Assembly: GCF_035968265.1 (NCBI RefSeq)
Contig: NZ_JAVYIM010000006.1
Location: 62,001 to 126,000, forward strand
Direction of reading: 5' to 3'
Length of the DNA stretch: 64,000 nt
Source: Nitrosarchaeum sp.
GTDB taxonomy: Archaea > Thermoproteota > Nitrososphaeria > Nitrososphaerales > Nitrosopumilaceae
Both the position numbers and the translations under genes were made by a program. Positions 8,604 through 17,557 of this stretch are shown here, piece after piece. The stretch's first letter is position 1. Each line of letters starts with the position of its first letter. A model generated the notes under the pieces. It was given only the letters and a program-made list of their open reading frames with translations, did no database searches and had not been told where the DNA came from.

Positions 8604-9962
8604 TTGGCTAAAAATAAGAAGAAAGTAGTGATTTTAGGAGGAGGGTTTGCTGGAGTAGAGTGTGCTAGACAGTTAGAGTCTTTTTTCAAAAACAATTCCG
8701 AAATTGAATTAGTAATGGTGAGTGAGGATAATTTCTTATTATTTACTCCAATGTTACCTCAGGTAGCATCAGGTATTATTGAAACAAGACATATCGTAAT
8801 GCCTATTAGAGCAATTTGTAAAAAAACTAAATTTTATGAAGGTAGAATAAAAAATGTAGATCCGTTTGGAAAACTTGTAACATTATGGGGCACGGGTGAA
8901 AAACGTGGTGTTTCAATTTATTATGATTATCTAGTAGTTGCATTAGGTAGTGAAACCAATTTTTTTGGAATGGCAGATGTTGAAAAAAATGCCTATACAA
9001 TGAAGACACTCAATGATGCAGTTGTTTTAAGAAACAGAGTCGTAGATATGCTTGAACAAGCTGATAATGAAACTGATACTATTCTTCGTGATAGTCTTTT
9101 AACATTTGTAATTGTGGGGGGAGGATTTGCTGGAATTGAAACTGCTGGAGAATTATTAGATTTATTATTAGATGCACGAAAACATTACCCTACAATTCAC
9201 AAAGACGATATTCGTGTTATAGTTTTAGAAGCTCTTCCAATGATTCTTCCTGGCTTTAATGAAAAATTAGCAGATTTTGCAAAAGAAAAAATGATTCAAA
9301 GAGGAATTGAAATTAAACTTCGTATGGCAGTAACAAGTTTTGATGGAACTGAGGTCTCTGTAAAATCATTAGATGAAAACCCAAAAGACTCTGTAGACGA
9401 ATCAAAGATTAATGGAATTAGAACTAAAACGTTGATTTGGACTGCGGGTGTAACACCTGTAAATACAATAAAAAGATCAATGTTCAAAACAGATAAGGGG
9501 AAAATTATTGTTAATAATTTTCTTGAAGTTCCAGAATTCCCAGGAGTTTTTGCAATTGGGGATTGTGCATTATTTATGGATCCACAAACAAATAGACCAT
9601 TTGCTCCTACTGCACAAATTGCTGAAGCACAAGCTAAGATTGCTGCACATAATCTAAATGCCCTAATTAAAAATTCAGAGAAAGAAAAATTTGTTTATCA
9701 TTCAAAGGGGCAAATGGCAATAATTGGAAAAAGAACTGGAATTGCAACGTTTCTAGGCATGAATATTTCGGGATTTTTAGCTTGGCTTATTTGGAGAAAT
9801 GTCTATCTATCAAAAATTCCATCGCCTGATAAAAAAGTCAGAATTTTTTTAGATTGGATAATAGACTTGTTTTATGATAGAGATATTTCAAGACTAAAAC
9901 TTTTGAAACGTGAAACAGAAAAAGAATACAAGGTTCTTGATGAAGTAGATGATGTTTGGTAA
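8604..9962 (+). CDS. Type II NADH dehydrogenase-like FAD oxidoreductase
   Basis: A 452-aa two-dinucleotide-binding flavoprotein. FAD-binding VVILGGGFAGVECA opens the protein, a second Rossmann motif VIVGGGFAGIETA lies near residue 170, and the FAD phosphate region VFAIGDCALF is near 316. The C-terminal ~70 residues contain a hydrophobic helix (NISGFLAWLIWRNVYLS) followed by basic residues, the monotopic membrane anchor of NDH-2 enzymes. Such enzymes pass electrons from NAD(P)H to quinone without proton pumping. The start is TTG, with an ATATATT box about 28 bases upstream. The electron donor is inferred from the family. Confidence 0.85.
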   Translation: MAKNKKKVVILGGGFAGVECARQLESFFKNNSEIELVMVSEDNFLLFTPMLPQVASGIIETRHIVMPIRAICKKTKFYEGRIKNVDPFGKLVTLWGTGEKRGVSIYYDYLVVALGSETNFFGMADVEKNAYTMKTLNDAVVLRNRVVDMLEQADNETDTILRDSLLTFVIVGGGFAGIETAGELLDLLLDARKHYPTIHKDDIRVIVLEALPMILPGFNEKLADFAKEKMIQRGIEIKLRMAVTSFDGTEVSVKSLDENPKDSVDESKINGIRTKTLIWTAGVTPVNTIKRSMFKTDKGKIIVNNFLEVPEFPGVFAIGDCALFMDPQTNRPFAPTAQIAEAQAKIAAHNLNALIKNSEKEKFVYHSKGQMAIIGKRTGIATFLGMNISGFLAWLIWRNVYLSKIPSPDKKVRIFLDWIIDLFYDRDISRLKLLKRETEKEYKVLDEVDDVW

Positions 9963-10002
9963 AACAATAATTATAAATTTTTATACAAATTAATTTTTAG
10001 AA

Positions 10003-11541
10003 TCAGAATTTATTTTTAATTTTGATAATTGCAATTGTAGGGATTACAAAATACATTCCAAAATTTAATGCAAGTACAGAAAGTCCTAATCCTAACACTT
10101 CGATTTCAGAACCATCTTCAGCTAATGTCATAATTGAAAGAGTTGATAACATTGGAGTAATAGCCAATTTAACTACCTCTTTGAATACAGGATTTTCTCT
10201 TTCAAGATCTGCTACAATAGGACTGAAAGAATAGTAAAATTGGTTAAATCCAGTCATAAATGTAGTTCCAAATTGAGTTGAAAGAATAGTATTATCTCTT
10301 ATTTCTCTTAGTAGTTGAATTTGAGGAGCTAATTCTGAGCCATATGCTGCTGTAGCAATTAAACATCCACCACCTTTTTCGTCTGTCTCTACAGAAGCTG
10401 ATGCAGATTTTATTTCTTTAATTGGTTCTGATATTATTTTAAAAGAATTAACAGAGTCATCAAATTTAGAAAGTTGATCATTAAATTCGTCTATTCCATT
10501 ACTATATGAAAAAATGTAGAATTTTTTAGGAGTTGAAATTATTATTTCTTTGAATTGTACATTATATGATTCTCCACCACTTTGAAAAATGCCTTTAGCA
10601 TGAGTGATGAATGCTTCCTTTTCATTTATTATAGATTTTTCTTGAGAAATAATTTCCAAGTTACCTGCTTTAAGCGCAACATCTAAAAGTTTAGCTTTTT
10701 CTTGAATTAAATTATCTAAAGTTTTTCCATCAACATTTGAAATTGTTAGAGAAATAACTGGATTAATTGGGCCAATTCTGGGTCCTACAACAACTACATC
10801 TGGGGAATTCTCATTAGTTTTTTCTGGTTGTTGTAATAACCAACCTTCTGGTGCATCAAATTCAATATCTAATGCCTTATCTTCATATCGTTGAAAACCT
10901 AATGAAGTTGTAATTGGGGTAGTAACTCTTTCAGGTTCTGATAATTGAAGTAAATTAGTTAGGGTAGAACGATTTACAACCTCAACTTTGGTGATTTTTA
11001 CTTGTTCAGTGTTTGTTGGAATGTCTTTCTCTCCAGTTTTTACTGATGCAATCTTGTCAAGTGTTGCAAAACTTTCTTCAGTTACAATTCTTCCAAAGAC
11101 AGTATATTGCTGATCAAGAAAATTTGAATCTTTATGAACTATAAAAAATTGTGAACCTGCACTGTTTGGATCTTGTGCCCTAGCCATAGAGACAATTCCA
11201 CGGTTGTGTTTGATTGTATTAAATTCAGCATTTACAGAATAACCTGGTCCTCCAGTTCCCCAAGTACTTTGATCTCCACCTTTTGTGTTTGGATCACCAC
11301 CTTGAATCATGAATCCCGGGATTATTCTGTGAAAAATAGTGCCATCATAAAATCCATCTTCTGCTAATTTAATAAAATTCTGAACATGATTAGGAGCATC
11401 ATTTGGGAATAATTCGATTACAATATTACCAAGGTTAGTATGCAAAATTACTAATTTTTCATCTGATTGTGCAAATGATTGATTTCCTAAATTAATTAAA
11501 AGTAATGATAATGAAATTATAATAAGAATTTTTTTCAACAA
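10003..11541 (-). CDS. Exported cyclophilin-type PPIase with PsbP-like and CFI-box regions
   Basis: A 512-aa exported protein with an unusual three-part layout. After a signal peptide (about 1-25) comes a cyclophilin domain (about 28-190) with FHRIIPGFMIQGGDP and AGSQFFIVH. A middle domain of ~150 residues, starting YEDKALDIEFDAPEGW, resembles the PsbP/MOG1 fold. The C-terminus has the CFI-box signature CLIATAAYGSE followed by hydrophobic helices, placing the protein at the membrane with its domains outside. It probably helps fold exported proteins. The start is a TTG (11541 or 11538), with a TTTTATG box about 25 bases upstream. Confidence 0.88.
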   Translation of the reverse strand: MLKKILIIISLSLLLINLGNQSFAQSDEKLVILHTNLGNIVIELFPNDAPNHVQNFIKLAEDGFYDGTIFHRIIPGFMIQGGDPNTKGGDQSTWGTGGPGYSVNAEFNTIKHNRGIVSMARAQDPNSAGSQFFIVHKDSNFLDQQYTVFGRIVTEESFATLDKIASVKTGEKDIPTNTEQVKITKVEVVNRSTLTNLLQLSEPERVTTPITTSLGFQRYEDKALDIEFDAPEGWLLQQPEKTNENSPDVVVVGPRIGPINPVISLTISNVDGKTLDNLIQEKAKLLDVALKAGNLEIISQEKSIINEKEAFITHAKGIFQSGGESYNVQFKEIIISTPKKFYIFSYSNGIDEFNDQLSKFDDSVNSFKIISEPIKEIKSASASVETDEKGGGCLIATAAYGSELAPQIQLLREIRDNTILSTQFGTTFMTGFNQFYYSFSPIVADLERENPVFKEVVKLAITPMLSTLSIMTLAEDGSEIEVLGLGLSVLALNFGMYFVIPTIAIIKIKNKF

Positions 11542-11611
11542 GCCATTTCAAAATATCTTACATAAAAGCTAATTGTATTAGTTTTTAACAAAGTCTAATA
11601 AATTAAGCATA

Positions 11612-12103
11612 TTGCAATCAGATGAAAAGATTCAAGCACATTTGGTTTCGGTATGGAGAGAGTCAAAGAATTTCTTTTCGATTGGTGGAAAAGAAGGGAT
11701 GTTAGTATTAACTGATAAACATCTAATGTTTGTTCACAAAACAGATGCTAAAATGAGATGGTGGCAAGCAATTAGACAAAGACAAGTAATTAGTTTTTTA
11801 AAATCGAAAAATACAATGATTCGTCATGATGGATATAATGAAAGTAATTTAATTGAAGATATAAAAAATAAAAAAAATATTCAAATATCTTTTGATGATA
11901 TTTTGAATATCTCACATGAAGAAAAGGAGTGGGGAAGTATCTTACTTTTAGAATATAAAAAAGATGGAAAACAGCAAAAATATCAATATTCAATTGCACA
12001 GGATTGGGTAAAATATCCAGTTAAAGAGCCTACAAAGTATATGAAAGTAGATTGGGAACCTTTTGTGCAATATATTAAAGACAGGCAGAAATTTACAAAG
12101 TAA
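11612..12103 (+). CDS. PH/GRAM-like protein, unknown function
   Basis: A 163-aa soluble protein beginning at TTG. The N-terminal part (EGMLVLTDKHLMFVHK) has the strand pattern of PH/GRAM-like domains, in which a protein reports on a ligand or membrane; the later part is rich in Lys and aromatic residues (IAQDWVKYPVKEP). I recognise no exact family. The cbiE gene starts two bases after its stop, so they are likely co-transcribed, though no functional link is evident. Confidence 0.7.
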   Translation: MQSDEKIQAHLVSVWRESKNFFSIGGKEGMLVLTDKHLMFVHKTDAKMRWWQAIRQRQVISFLKSKNTMIRHDGYNESNLIEDIKNKKNIQISFDDILNISHEEKEWGSILLLEYKKDGKQQKYQYSIAQDWVKYPVKEPTKYMKVDWEPFVQYIKDRQKFTK

Positions 12104-12104
12104 A

Positions 12105-12821
12105 TTGGGAAAAATTTATGCTGTAGGCGTAGGTCCAGGTTCGCCAAAATATGTTACTGGAGTTGTAAAAGAAATCATACAGAATTGTGATATAGTTATT
12201 GGATACAAATACACATTGAAAACAATTGAAGATTTGATTGTAGATAAAGAGATTCATGAAATAACTATGAACAATCAGGAAGAATCATATCAAAAAATTC
12301 ATTCAGTGTTGGGTAATCGTTCGTTAGTAATTCCATTTACAGGTGATGTTAATTTTTCAGAGTCTGAGGTTGTAGATAGACTAATTGAGATTTTTGGGGA
12401 TGTAGAAATAATTCCGGGTATTAGTTCAATTCAAGTTGCAGCATCAAAAGCAAAAGTCCCGTTAGATAAATCCAAAGTAATTACAATGCATGTAACAACT
12501 TCAATTGAAGAAAAGAAACTTGAATTACAAAAAGCACTAATTGATGGATATAATGTGGTTTTAGTTCCTAGACCATGGCCTAAACAACCCGACAAACACT
12601 TTATGCCATCAGAGATTGCAAAATATCTAAAAAATAATGGGTTTGATACCGAAAATATGAAAGTTCATGTTTTTGAAGCACTTACTACTGAAAATGAGAC
12701 TAGTTTTGTTGGAACTGTGAAGGATTTGGAAGGAAAAGAATTTTCAGATTTATCTGTAATGGTTTTCAATCAGGTTGTTTTGGACTCCTATATGAATTAC
12801 AAATGGCAATGGAAAAATTAA
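12105..12821 (+). CDS. cbiE: Cobalt-precorrin-7 C5-methyltransferase, CbiE
   Basis: A 238-aa SAM-dependent tetrapyrrole methylase of cobalamin synthesis. It opens with GKIYAVGVGPGSPKYVT, the glycine-rich SAM site, followed by VIGYKY near residue 36 and the core IIPGISSIQVAASKA. The length is that of a stand-alone CbiE rather than a CbiE-CbiT fusion. I chose the TTG at 12105, one base after the upstream stop, because the SAM motif then sits at the N-terminus as in the family; a TTG at 12063 would lie inside the upstream gene. Cobalamin synthesis is a known trait of ammonia-oxidising archaea. Confidence 0.85.
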   Translation: MGKIYAVGVGPGSPKYVTGVVKEIIQNCDIVIGYKYTLKTIEDLIVDKEIHEITMNNQEESYQKIHSVLGNRSLVIPFTGDVNFSESEVVDRLIEIFGDVEIIPGISSIQVAASKAKVPLDKSKVITMHVTTSIEEKKLELQKALIDGYNVVLVPRPWPKQPDKHFMPSEIAKYLKNNGFDTENMKVHVFEALTTENETSFVGTVKDLEGKEFSDLSVMVFNQVVLDSYMNYKWQWKN

Positions 12822-12825
12822 TTTA

Positions 12826-13752
12826 CTATTTGCCTTGTCCAAGAACTACATTACCGTCTATGGTTGGAAATACATAGGCAGTAAGTTCCATCCATTGATA
12901 TTTTGGATCATATAATCTATAAAATCCAGCTTTATCTAATGTAATGTTAGTTGATTCGCCTGGTAATATTTCACCTGTTGAAATTCTGTTGTCAGCAGTA
13001 AATTGAATATAACGATCATTGTTTTTTGTTCCACTTAGAATACTATGTGATACTATATCGTCATTTACAATAATAATTGTTGTTCCTGGTTCAACTGAAA
13101 TTCTATCTTGAGAAAAATATCTTAATCTTAATGAATCAGTTGAACTTTGAGTTTGTGATGCTTGTTGTTTAGTTCCTGCAAGATCAATGTATGTACCTAT
13201 ACCTTGAGTTGATGAACCTTTAGTAATATGAATTGTAATTTGTTTATCTATTGTTGATTCTGTTGTTTTAGGATCTGTTGCAGTTTTAATTTTTGTGAGT
13301 TCTGATAGTTTTGCCGTATAGATTATTTTATAATTATCATTATCAATTGTTATTCTTCCAGTAAAACCATAGATTGAAGCATTTTTACTTTCTTCAATTA
13401 ATTTTCCAAAAAAACTAATCGATGCTTGATTACCAATATCACTGTCAATAACTCCATTAATTCTAATGTATTTACCTTCACGTAACATAGTTGCCTTTAA
13501 TTCGGTAGTTAGAAAGTCTTCATCATCTAAAGTAATGAACCCATCTTCAACTGACGATGCAATACTACTTCCAGTTTGTTTTTGGGTCGAAATTGCTAAA
13601 TCAATTTCAGAAGTTTTAATAGTATTTTCTGTTACTGCATATCCTGATCCTTCCAAAGTAAAAGCACTGTTTGGTGAAATTGCAAACGAATCAGTAAAAG
13701 CAAATCCAGAAAAAACCAAAAACGCTAAAAATGCCAGAATGATAGTATTCAT
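12826..13752 (-). CDS. Exported protein with degenerate cupredoxin domain
   Basis: A 308-aa exported protein. The signal peptide is followed by a beta-rich region of ~170 residues of no known family, then a C-terminal cupredoxin-like fold (about 215-300). The first copper-ligand position is kept in DDIVSHSIL and the last in KYQWMELTAY, but the cysteine and second histidine of type 1 copper sites are replaced (FYRLYDPKYQWM). It therefore probably cannot bind copper in the blue-copper manner. An intact relative at 48469-49461 in this window provides a direct comparison. It converges with cbiE. Confidence 0.75.
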   Translation of the reverse strand: MNTIILAFLAFLVFSGFAFTDSFAISPNSAFTLEGSGYAVTENTIKTSEIDLAISTQKQTGSSIASSVEDGFITLDDEDFLTTELKATMLREGKYIRINGVIDSDIGNQASISFFGKLIEESKNASIYGFTGRITIDNDNYKIIYTAKLSELTKIKTATDPKTTESTIDKQITIHITKGSSTQGIGTYIDLAGTKQQASQTQSSTDSLRLRYFSQDRISVEPGTTIIIVNDDIVSHSILSGTKNNDRYIQFTADNRISTGEILPGESTNITLDKAGFYRLYDPKYQWMELTAYVFPTIDGNVVLGQGK

Positions 13753-13834
13753 GCTATATTTCTCTTCTAATTCGGTTTATAATTTGCTACTGAATTATTT
13801 TAAGCTGATTAGATAAATCAATAGGTTTTTCAAA

Positions 13835-14371
13835 TTAAAATCCAGGAAGTGTAACGGATTCGTCTTGAACTAATTTAATCATATAATACTCTAGATATCC
13901 ACCTGCCAATAGTAGTCCTATCACTATTCCTATTTCCAGTATAGTTGGTTTTAGAAATTGAATTAGGTTAGATTTTCTATAAATGGCTTTAATCAATATG
14001 AAACTTCTAGACGTAGCTAAAGAATAGGCAGTAAGTTCCATTATGCCAAACGGTGATAAAAAGAGAATTGCAAGTGGTGGAACTTTTGCTAATTCTGGAG
14101 AGATTGAAACTATTGCTGAAAAAGCAAATCCAGTTGACCAAGCTGAAAATAATCCCCATATCATTCCAAATCCAGGAATAAACATAGGTAATGAAATTGT
14201 AGAGTTGTGCAGGAAGATTCCTATAGCATCAATATCTTTAACTAATTTTTCAAATTCAGTCATAAATGTCGTAGCTTCTTCTTCGCTGACTGTAGACATT
14301 GAACCGATTTGATATGCAGCTGTAAACAATCCCATAAATATGAAAAACGTAATTATTCTAATCTTAGACAT
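13835..14371 (-). CDS. SpoIIM-like (DUF95) membrane protein
   Basis: A 178-aa integral membrane protein with four hydrophobic segments. The core FLHNSTISLPMFIPGFGMIWG and SPFGIMELTAY matches the stage II sporulation protein M family as found in archaea, where it is not connected to sporulation and has no defined role. The N-terminus could be a signal anchor. It lies upstream of the degenerate cupredoxin gene on the same strand with 82 bases between them, so a shared transcript is possible. Confidence 0.78.
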   Translation of the reverse strand: MSKIRIITFFIFMGLFTAAYQIGSMSTVSEEEATTFMTEFEKLVKDIDAIGIFLHNSTISLPMFIPGFGMIWGLFSAWSTGFAFSAIVSISPELAKVPPLAILFLSPFGIMELTAYSLATSRSFILIKAIYRKSNLIQFLKPTILEIGIVIGLLLAGGYLEYYMIKLVQDESVTLPGF

Positions 14372-14444
14372 GTGGATTTTTTATTGTAAACGATATTTGA
14401 GGGTTAGGTATAGGCGCAGATTTAATTAAACCAGAAAACATTCT

Positions 14445-15896
14445 TTGATATTGAAAAAAGAGCTATCAGTTGCTTTGAATTATGCTTTGAATAAGGGGTT
14501 TCAAATTCATCCAAATGCATTTAAGTTTCTTGAAAATGTAGATGTAAAAAAATTAGAGAAAATAATTAAAGAGATTGTTCGTGAAAAAACAAAACAAAAA
14601 TCGTATCAGATTAATCAAGATGATCTAGAAGTTTATTTAGGAATTAAAGACGATCAAACTTTACAAAATGAGCATAAGATACTCTTTGATCCAACATCAA
14701 GAATTACTACTGGAGAGGGAGTAAAAGGGTATAATGCATTGTTTTCTAGTCGTTTTAACAAGTTAAAACGAATAATTTCAGATAGGCCTGAATCAAGGAT
14801 GTTAAAATCAATTGCTTCAGTGAAGACTGCAAAAACTGATGATGACATGTATGTTTGTGGTCTTGTTACTAGTAGAAGTGTAGAGAGAAACATAACAAAA
14901 TTGGTTTTAGAAGATCCTTCAGGTTTGTTTGAAGGAATAGTTTTCGATAATGAATTACAAAAAACCGCAGGCTCATTACTTAATGACCAATTTATCATGG
15001 CCCGAATAGGTTTTGGTAAAAATGCTGGTTTTATCATAAAAGATTTGATTTCGCCTGATGTTCCTGACCAAGCCTCAAATAGATCTGAAACTGAAACATA
15101 TGCTGTTTTTCTTTCAGATCTGCATATTGGTAGTAAGTACTTCATGGAAGAAGAATTTACAGCGTTTGTATCTTGGTTGTCCAGTCCAGATTCAGTAGCA
15201 AGAAAAATTCGTTTTGTGTTGATTGGTGGGGATTTAGTAGATGGTGTTGGGATTTATCCAAATCAGGATAAAGAGTTAGTTTGTCAGACTATTGAAGAGC
15301 AGCTAAAAAAAGTTGAAGAATTTATTAGTAAAATTCCTAATTATATCAAAATATTCATTATGCCAGGAAATCATGATCCTGGTCGTAGGGCATTACCACA
15401 ACCAGCAATTCCTAAAAAATACAATTCAGGGTTGTGGGAAAGAGAGAATGTCTTTATGGTTGGAAATCCTGCCGTAATTTCTTTAAATGGAGTAAAGGTA
15501 ATGATGTTTCACGGTCAAAGTATAGATGATATTGTAAAAACTACGCCTGGTTTAAGTTATGATAAACCTACTAATGTAATGAAACATCTTCTAAGAGCGA
15601 GACATCTTAGTCCAATTTATGGTAGTCAAACCCCAATAGCCCCAGAAATGGAAGATTTGATGGTAATTGATGATATTCCAGATATCTTCCATGTAGGTCA
15701 TGTACATAGAGCGGAGTTGGATATGTACAAAGGAATTCTTTTATTAAATTCTGGTTCTTGGCAAAACCAAACACCATTTCAAGCAAGTGTTGGAATGACC
15801 CCAAATCCAGGAATTGCACTTATGGTAAATTTGAAGACTTTCACAGTATATCATGAAAATTATAGTACTAATCTAAACAATATCTTGCAAAGTTAA
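14445..15896 (+). CDS. polB: DNA polymerase D small subunit (DP1)
   Basis: A 483-aa subunit of the replicative family-D polymerase, providing the 3'-5' exonuclease. The N-terminal ~90 residues are helical, then an OB-fold (about 125-205), then a Mre11-like phosphoesterase domain with every metal motif intact: SDLHIGS, GGDLVDG, MPGNHDPG, MMFHGQ and GHVHRAE. The start is TTG at 14445, with another TTG at 14451; a TTTAATTAAA box at 14421-14430 fits the second better. The 3' end overlaps the convergent orc1/cdc6 gene by 24 bp. The large subunit is at 20168. Confidence 0.95.
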   Translation: MILKKELSVALNYALNKGFQIHPNAFKFLENVDVKKLEKIIKEIVREKTKQKSYQINQDDLEVYLGIKDDQTLQNEHKILFDPTSRITTGEGVKGYNALFSSRFNKLKRIISDRPESRMLKSIASVKTAKTDDDMYVCGLVTSRSVERNITKLVLEDPSGLFEGIVFDNELQKTAGSLLNDQFIMARIGFGKNAGFIIKDLISPDVPDQASNRSETETYAVFLSDLHIGSKYFMEEEFTAFVSWLSSPDSVARKIRFVLIGGDLVDGVGIYPNQDKELVCQTIEEQLKKVEEFISKIPNYIKIFIMPGNHDPGRRALPQPAIPKKYNSGLWERENVFMVGNPAVISLNGVKVMMFHGQSIDDIVKTTPGLSYDKPTNVMKHLLRARHLSPIYGSQTPIAPEMEDLMVIDDIPDIFHVGHVHRAELDMYKGILLLNSGSWQNQTPFQASVGMTPNPGIALMVNLKTFTVYHENYSTNLNNILQS

Positions 15897-17075
15897 ATCG
15901 TCTTTGAAGGTTTTTTTAATCATTTCCGATGAGATAGTAAGTTTGTATTTTTTTGTTCTTCCATGTATTCCTTGATGAATTAATCTGCCTGAGATAATTC
16001 CAGATAATTCAATTTCACTAAGCATTTGAGTAATTCGCCTTTGTGTTAGTTCATCTCTTCCTACTATTTTACATAGTCCTTTGTAAGATGAATAAATCTC
16101 GCCAGTTGATGAACCTCCGGCCTTCATAATTGCTAGGATTACAAGTTTTTCATGGAGAGGGTATGATTTTAGAGATGTTTCCTCTTTATTTTCTTCAATT
16201 TTTAGTGATGCTTCCCTAACATGATCTTGGGATACCTTTTCTGATTGTTGCCTTTCAGCGATTTCACCTGCAACACGAATAAGATCAATTGCCCTTCTAG
16301 CATCGCCATGTTCTCCCCCTGCCAAGGCTGCACAAAGATTTAGTGCTGGTTCTTCTACTGAATTAGGAATAAATGCCTCATCAATGCGTTCTTCTAATAT
16401 TTTTTTAATTTGTTCTACATTATAGTTTGTAAAAACTACCTCTTCTTCGCCTAAACTACTAATCACCCTAGGATCAAGTTTTTCCTTAAACGTAAGGTCA
16501 TTTGAAATTCCTACCAAAGTCAACGAGCCTTGTTTTAGACGTTCGTTTGCTCTAGTAAGTTGATATAGAATATCTTTGCCTGTTTTTGAGACAAGTTGAG
16601 CAAGATAATCAATTTCATCTATAACAAAAATAGCATTTATTTTAGATTCATCAATATTATTTAGAATTCTTTTGAAAACTTCACTAATTGCTAGGCCTGT
16701 TCCAGGTAGTTCTTTATCACTCATGCCTAACTGCCTTCCGAAACTTACTAACAAACCATAAAGTGTGGTTTCTTCTTTGGAGTTTGCATAGATGAGTTTT
16801 ATTGGAAATTTTGATTTTTCTACCCTCTCCTGAATTTTATTTAATACTTTTTTAACTACAAGTGTCTTGCCAGTACCTGGTTTACCATAAACTAGTAGGT
16901 TAGATGGCCTTGAATGTTTAAGAATTGGTAGTAGTGATTGAGTAACTTGTTCTTGTTCAGAATTTCTATGTTGAATTGTATTTGGGATATATGTAAAATG
17001 AAGAATATCTCTATTTTTTATAATTGATTTTCCTGATTCGGCTGCATCAAGTAATCTATCAATTGGATCAGACAT
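15873..17075 (-). CDS. cdc6: Origin recognition protein Orc1/Cdc6
   Basis: A 400-aa initiator ATPase that binds origin boxes and loads MCM. It has Walker A GKPGTGKT (near residue 65), Walker B FVIDEID (near 150), a sensor segment and a C-terminal winged helix (about 310-395) for DNA contact. ATG at 17075 follows a GTG two codons upstream (17081), so either could be used. The sequence upstream is a 480-bp gene-free stretch with ORB-like repeats, as expected for an origin next to its initiator gene. Confidence 0.95.
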   Translation of the reverse strand: MSDPIDRLLDAAESGKSIIKNRDILHFTYIPNTIQHRNSEQEQVTQSLLPILKHSRPSNLLVYGKPGTGKTLVVKKVLNKIQERVEKSKFPIKLIYANSKEETTLYGLLVSFGRQLGMSDKELPGTGLAISEVFKRILNNIDESKINAIFVIDEIDYLAQLVSKTGKDILYQLTRANERLKQGSLTLVGISNDLTFKEKLDPRVISSLGEEEVVFTNYNVEQIKKILEERIDEAFIPNSVEEPALNLCAALAGGEHGDARRAIDLIRVAGEIAERQQSEKVSQDHVREASLKIEENKEETSLKSYPLHEKLVILAIMKAGGSSTGEIYSSYKGLCKIVGRDELTQRRITQMLSEIELSGIISGRLIHQGIHGRTKKYKLTISSEMIKKTFKDDLTLQDIV

Positions 17076-17246
17076 ACTCACACACCTATGTTTCTACTCT
17101 TTAGTAACATAATGATATCTAGTATTAGAGAGTAAAGATAGGAATAGTTATTCTAATTTAGTTTATAATTAATTATTTTTAGTTAGTTTTTAGATTTTCA
17201 ATAAAAAAAATTAAAGAAAAGAATAGAGTGGAAAAGTAGGTGTGTG

Positions 17247-17295
17247 GGTTAATCCTAATTGTTAACAAATTGTTAATTTGGTGTTAGGATTAACC
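17247..17295. repeat. Inverted repeat in the origin region
   Basis: GGTTAATCCTAA at 17247-17258 is the exact reverse complement of TTAGGATTAACC at 17284-17295. The 25-bp spacer contains the palindrome TTGTTAACAA (17259-17268). It lies between the AT-rich segment and the first ORB-like box. Confidence 0.85.
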
Positions 17296-17310
17296 AAAAA
17301 AAGGTCAATT

Positions 17311-17335
17311 TTACCCCTTAATTTCCATTCCAGGC
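17311..17335 (-). promoter_or_regulatory. ORB-like origin box 1
   Basis: On the minus strand this reads as a GGAA-TGGAAA core followed by AAGGGGT, matching the general layout of archaeal origin recognition boxes: an imperfect dyad plus a G-string. It is identical over 25 bp to 17373-17397. The two boxes are in the same orientation and 62 bp apart start to start, about six helical turns. Confidence 0.75.
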
Positions 17336-17372
17336 GTTAAGATTGATGTTAACATTGTGAATATCCTAAAAC

Positions 17373-17397
17373 TTACCCCTTAATTTCCATTCCAGGC
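17373..17397 (-). promoter_or_regulatory. ORB-like origin box 2
   Basis: Second perfect copy of the 25-bp box at 17311-17335, with the same orientation and the AAGGGGT string on the minus strand. Together with box 1 it would place two Orc1/Cdc6 molecules on the same face of the DNA. Confidence 0.75.
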
Positions 17398-17557
17398 ATG
17401 ATAGAGGTGGTTAAAAATAAGAAAACCTAATCATTAATGTTAATAACAAAATATGACCTAGGCGTGGGCTAGGCAGTCAATGTTAACAAACCTCTTAGTT
17501 AACAAATATTCTGGGATCAATTGAACTGTTAATGCTAGATCCTCATAGATCTAAAAG

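Larger units (their letters stand above)
17076..17557. other. Probable chromosomal replication origin (oriC)
   Basis: This is the only gene-free stretch over 300 bases in the window. It lies directly upstream of orc1/cdc6. From left to right it holds an AT-rich segment (about 17150-17225) suitable for unwinding, a large inverted repeat (17247-17295), two identical 25-bp ORB-like boxes (17311-17335 and 17373-17397) and four copies of GTTAACA (17261, 17348, 17482, 17498). PolD genes flank the region. The origin call is inferred from context and motifs. Confidence 0.8.

Noticed and set aside
12874-14041. An identical 18-bp word (ATAGGCAGTAAGTTCCAT) occurs at 12874-12891 and 14024-14041 in two neighbouring genes.
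   Set aside because: In both genes it encodes Met-Glu-Leu-Thr-Ala-Tyr, and in the SpoIIM-like gene this is a family-conserved stretch. I see no further similarity around it, so chance plus codon bias is the likelier cause.
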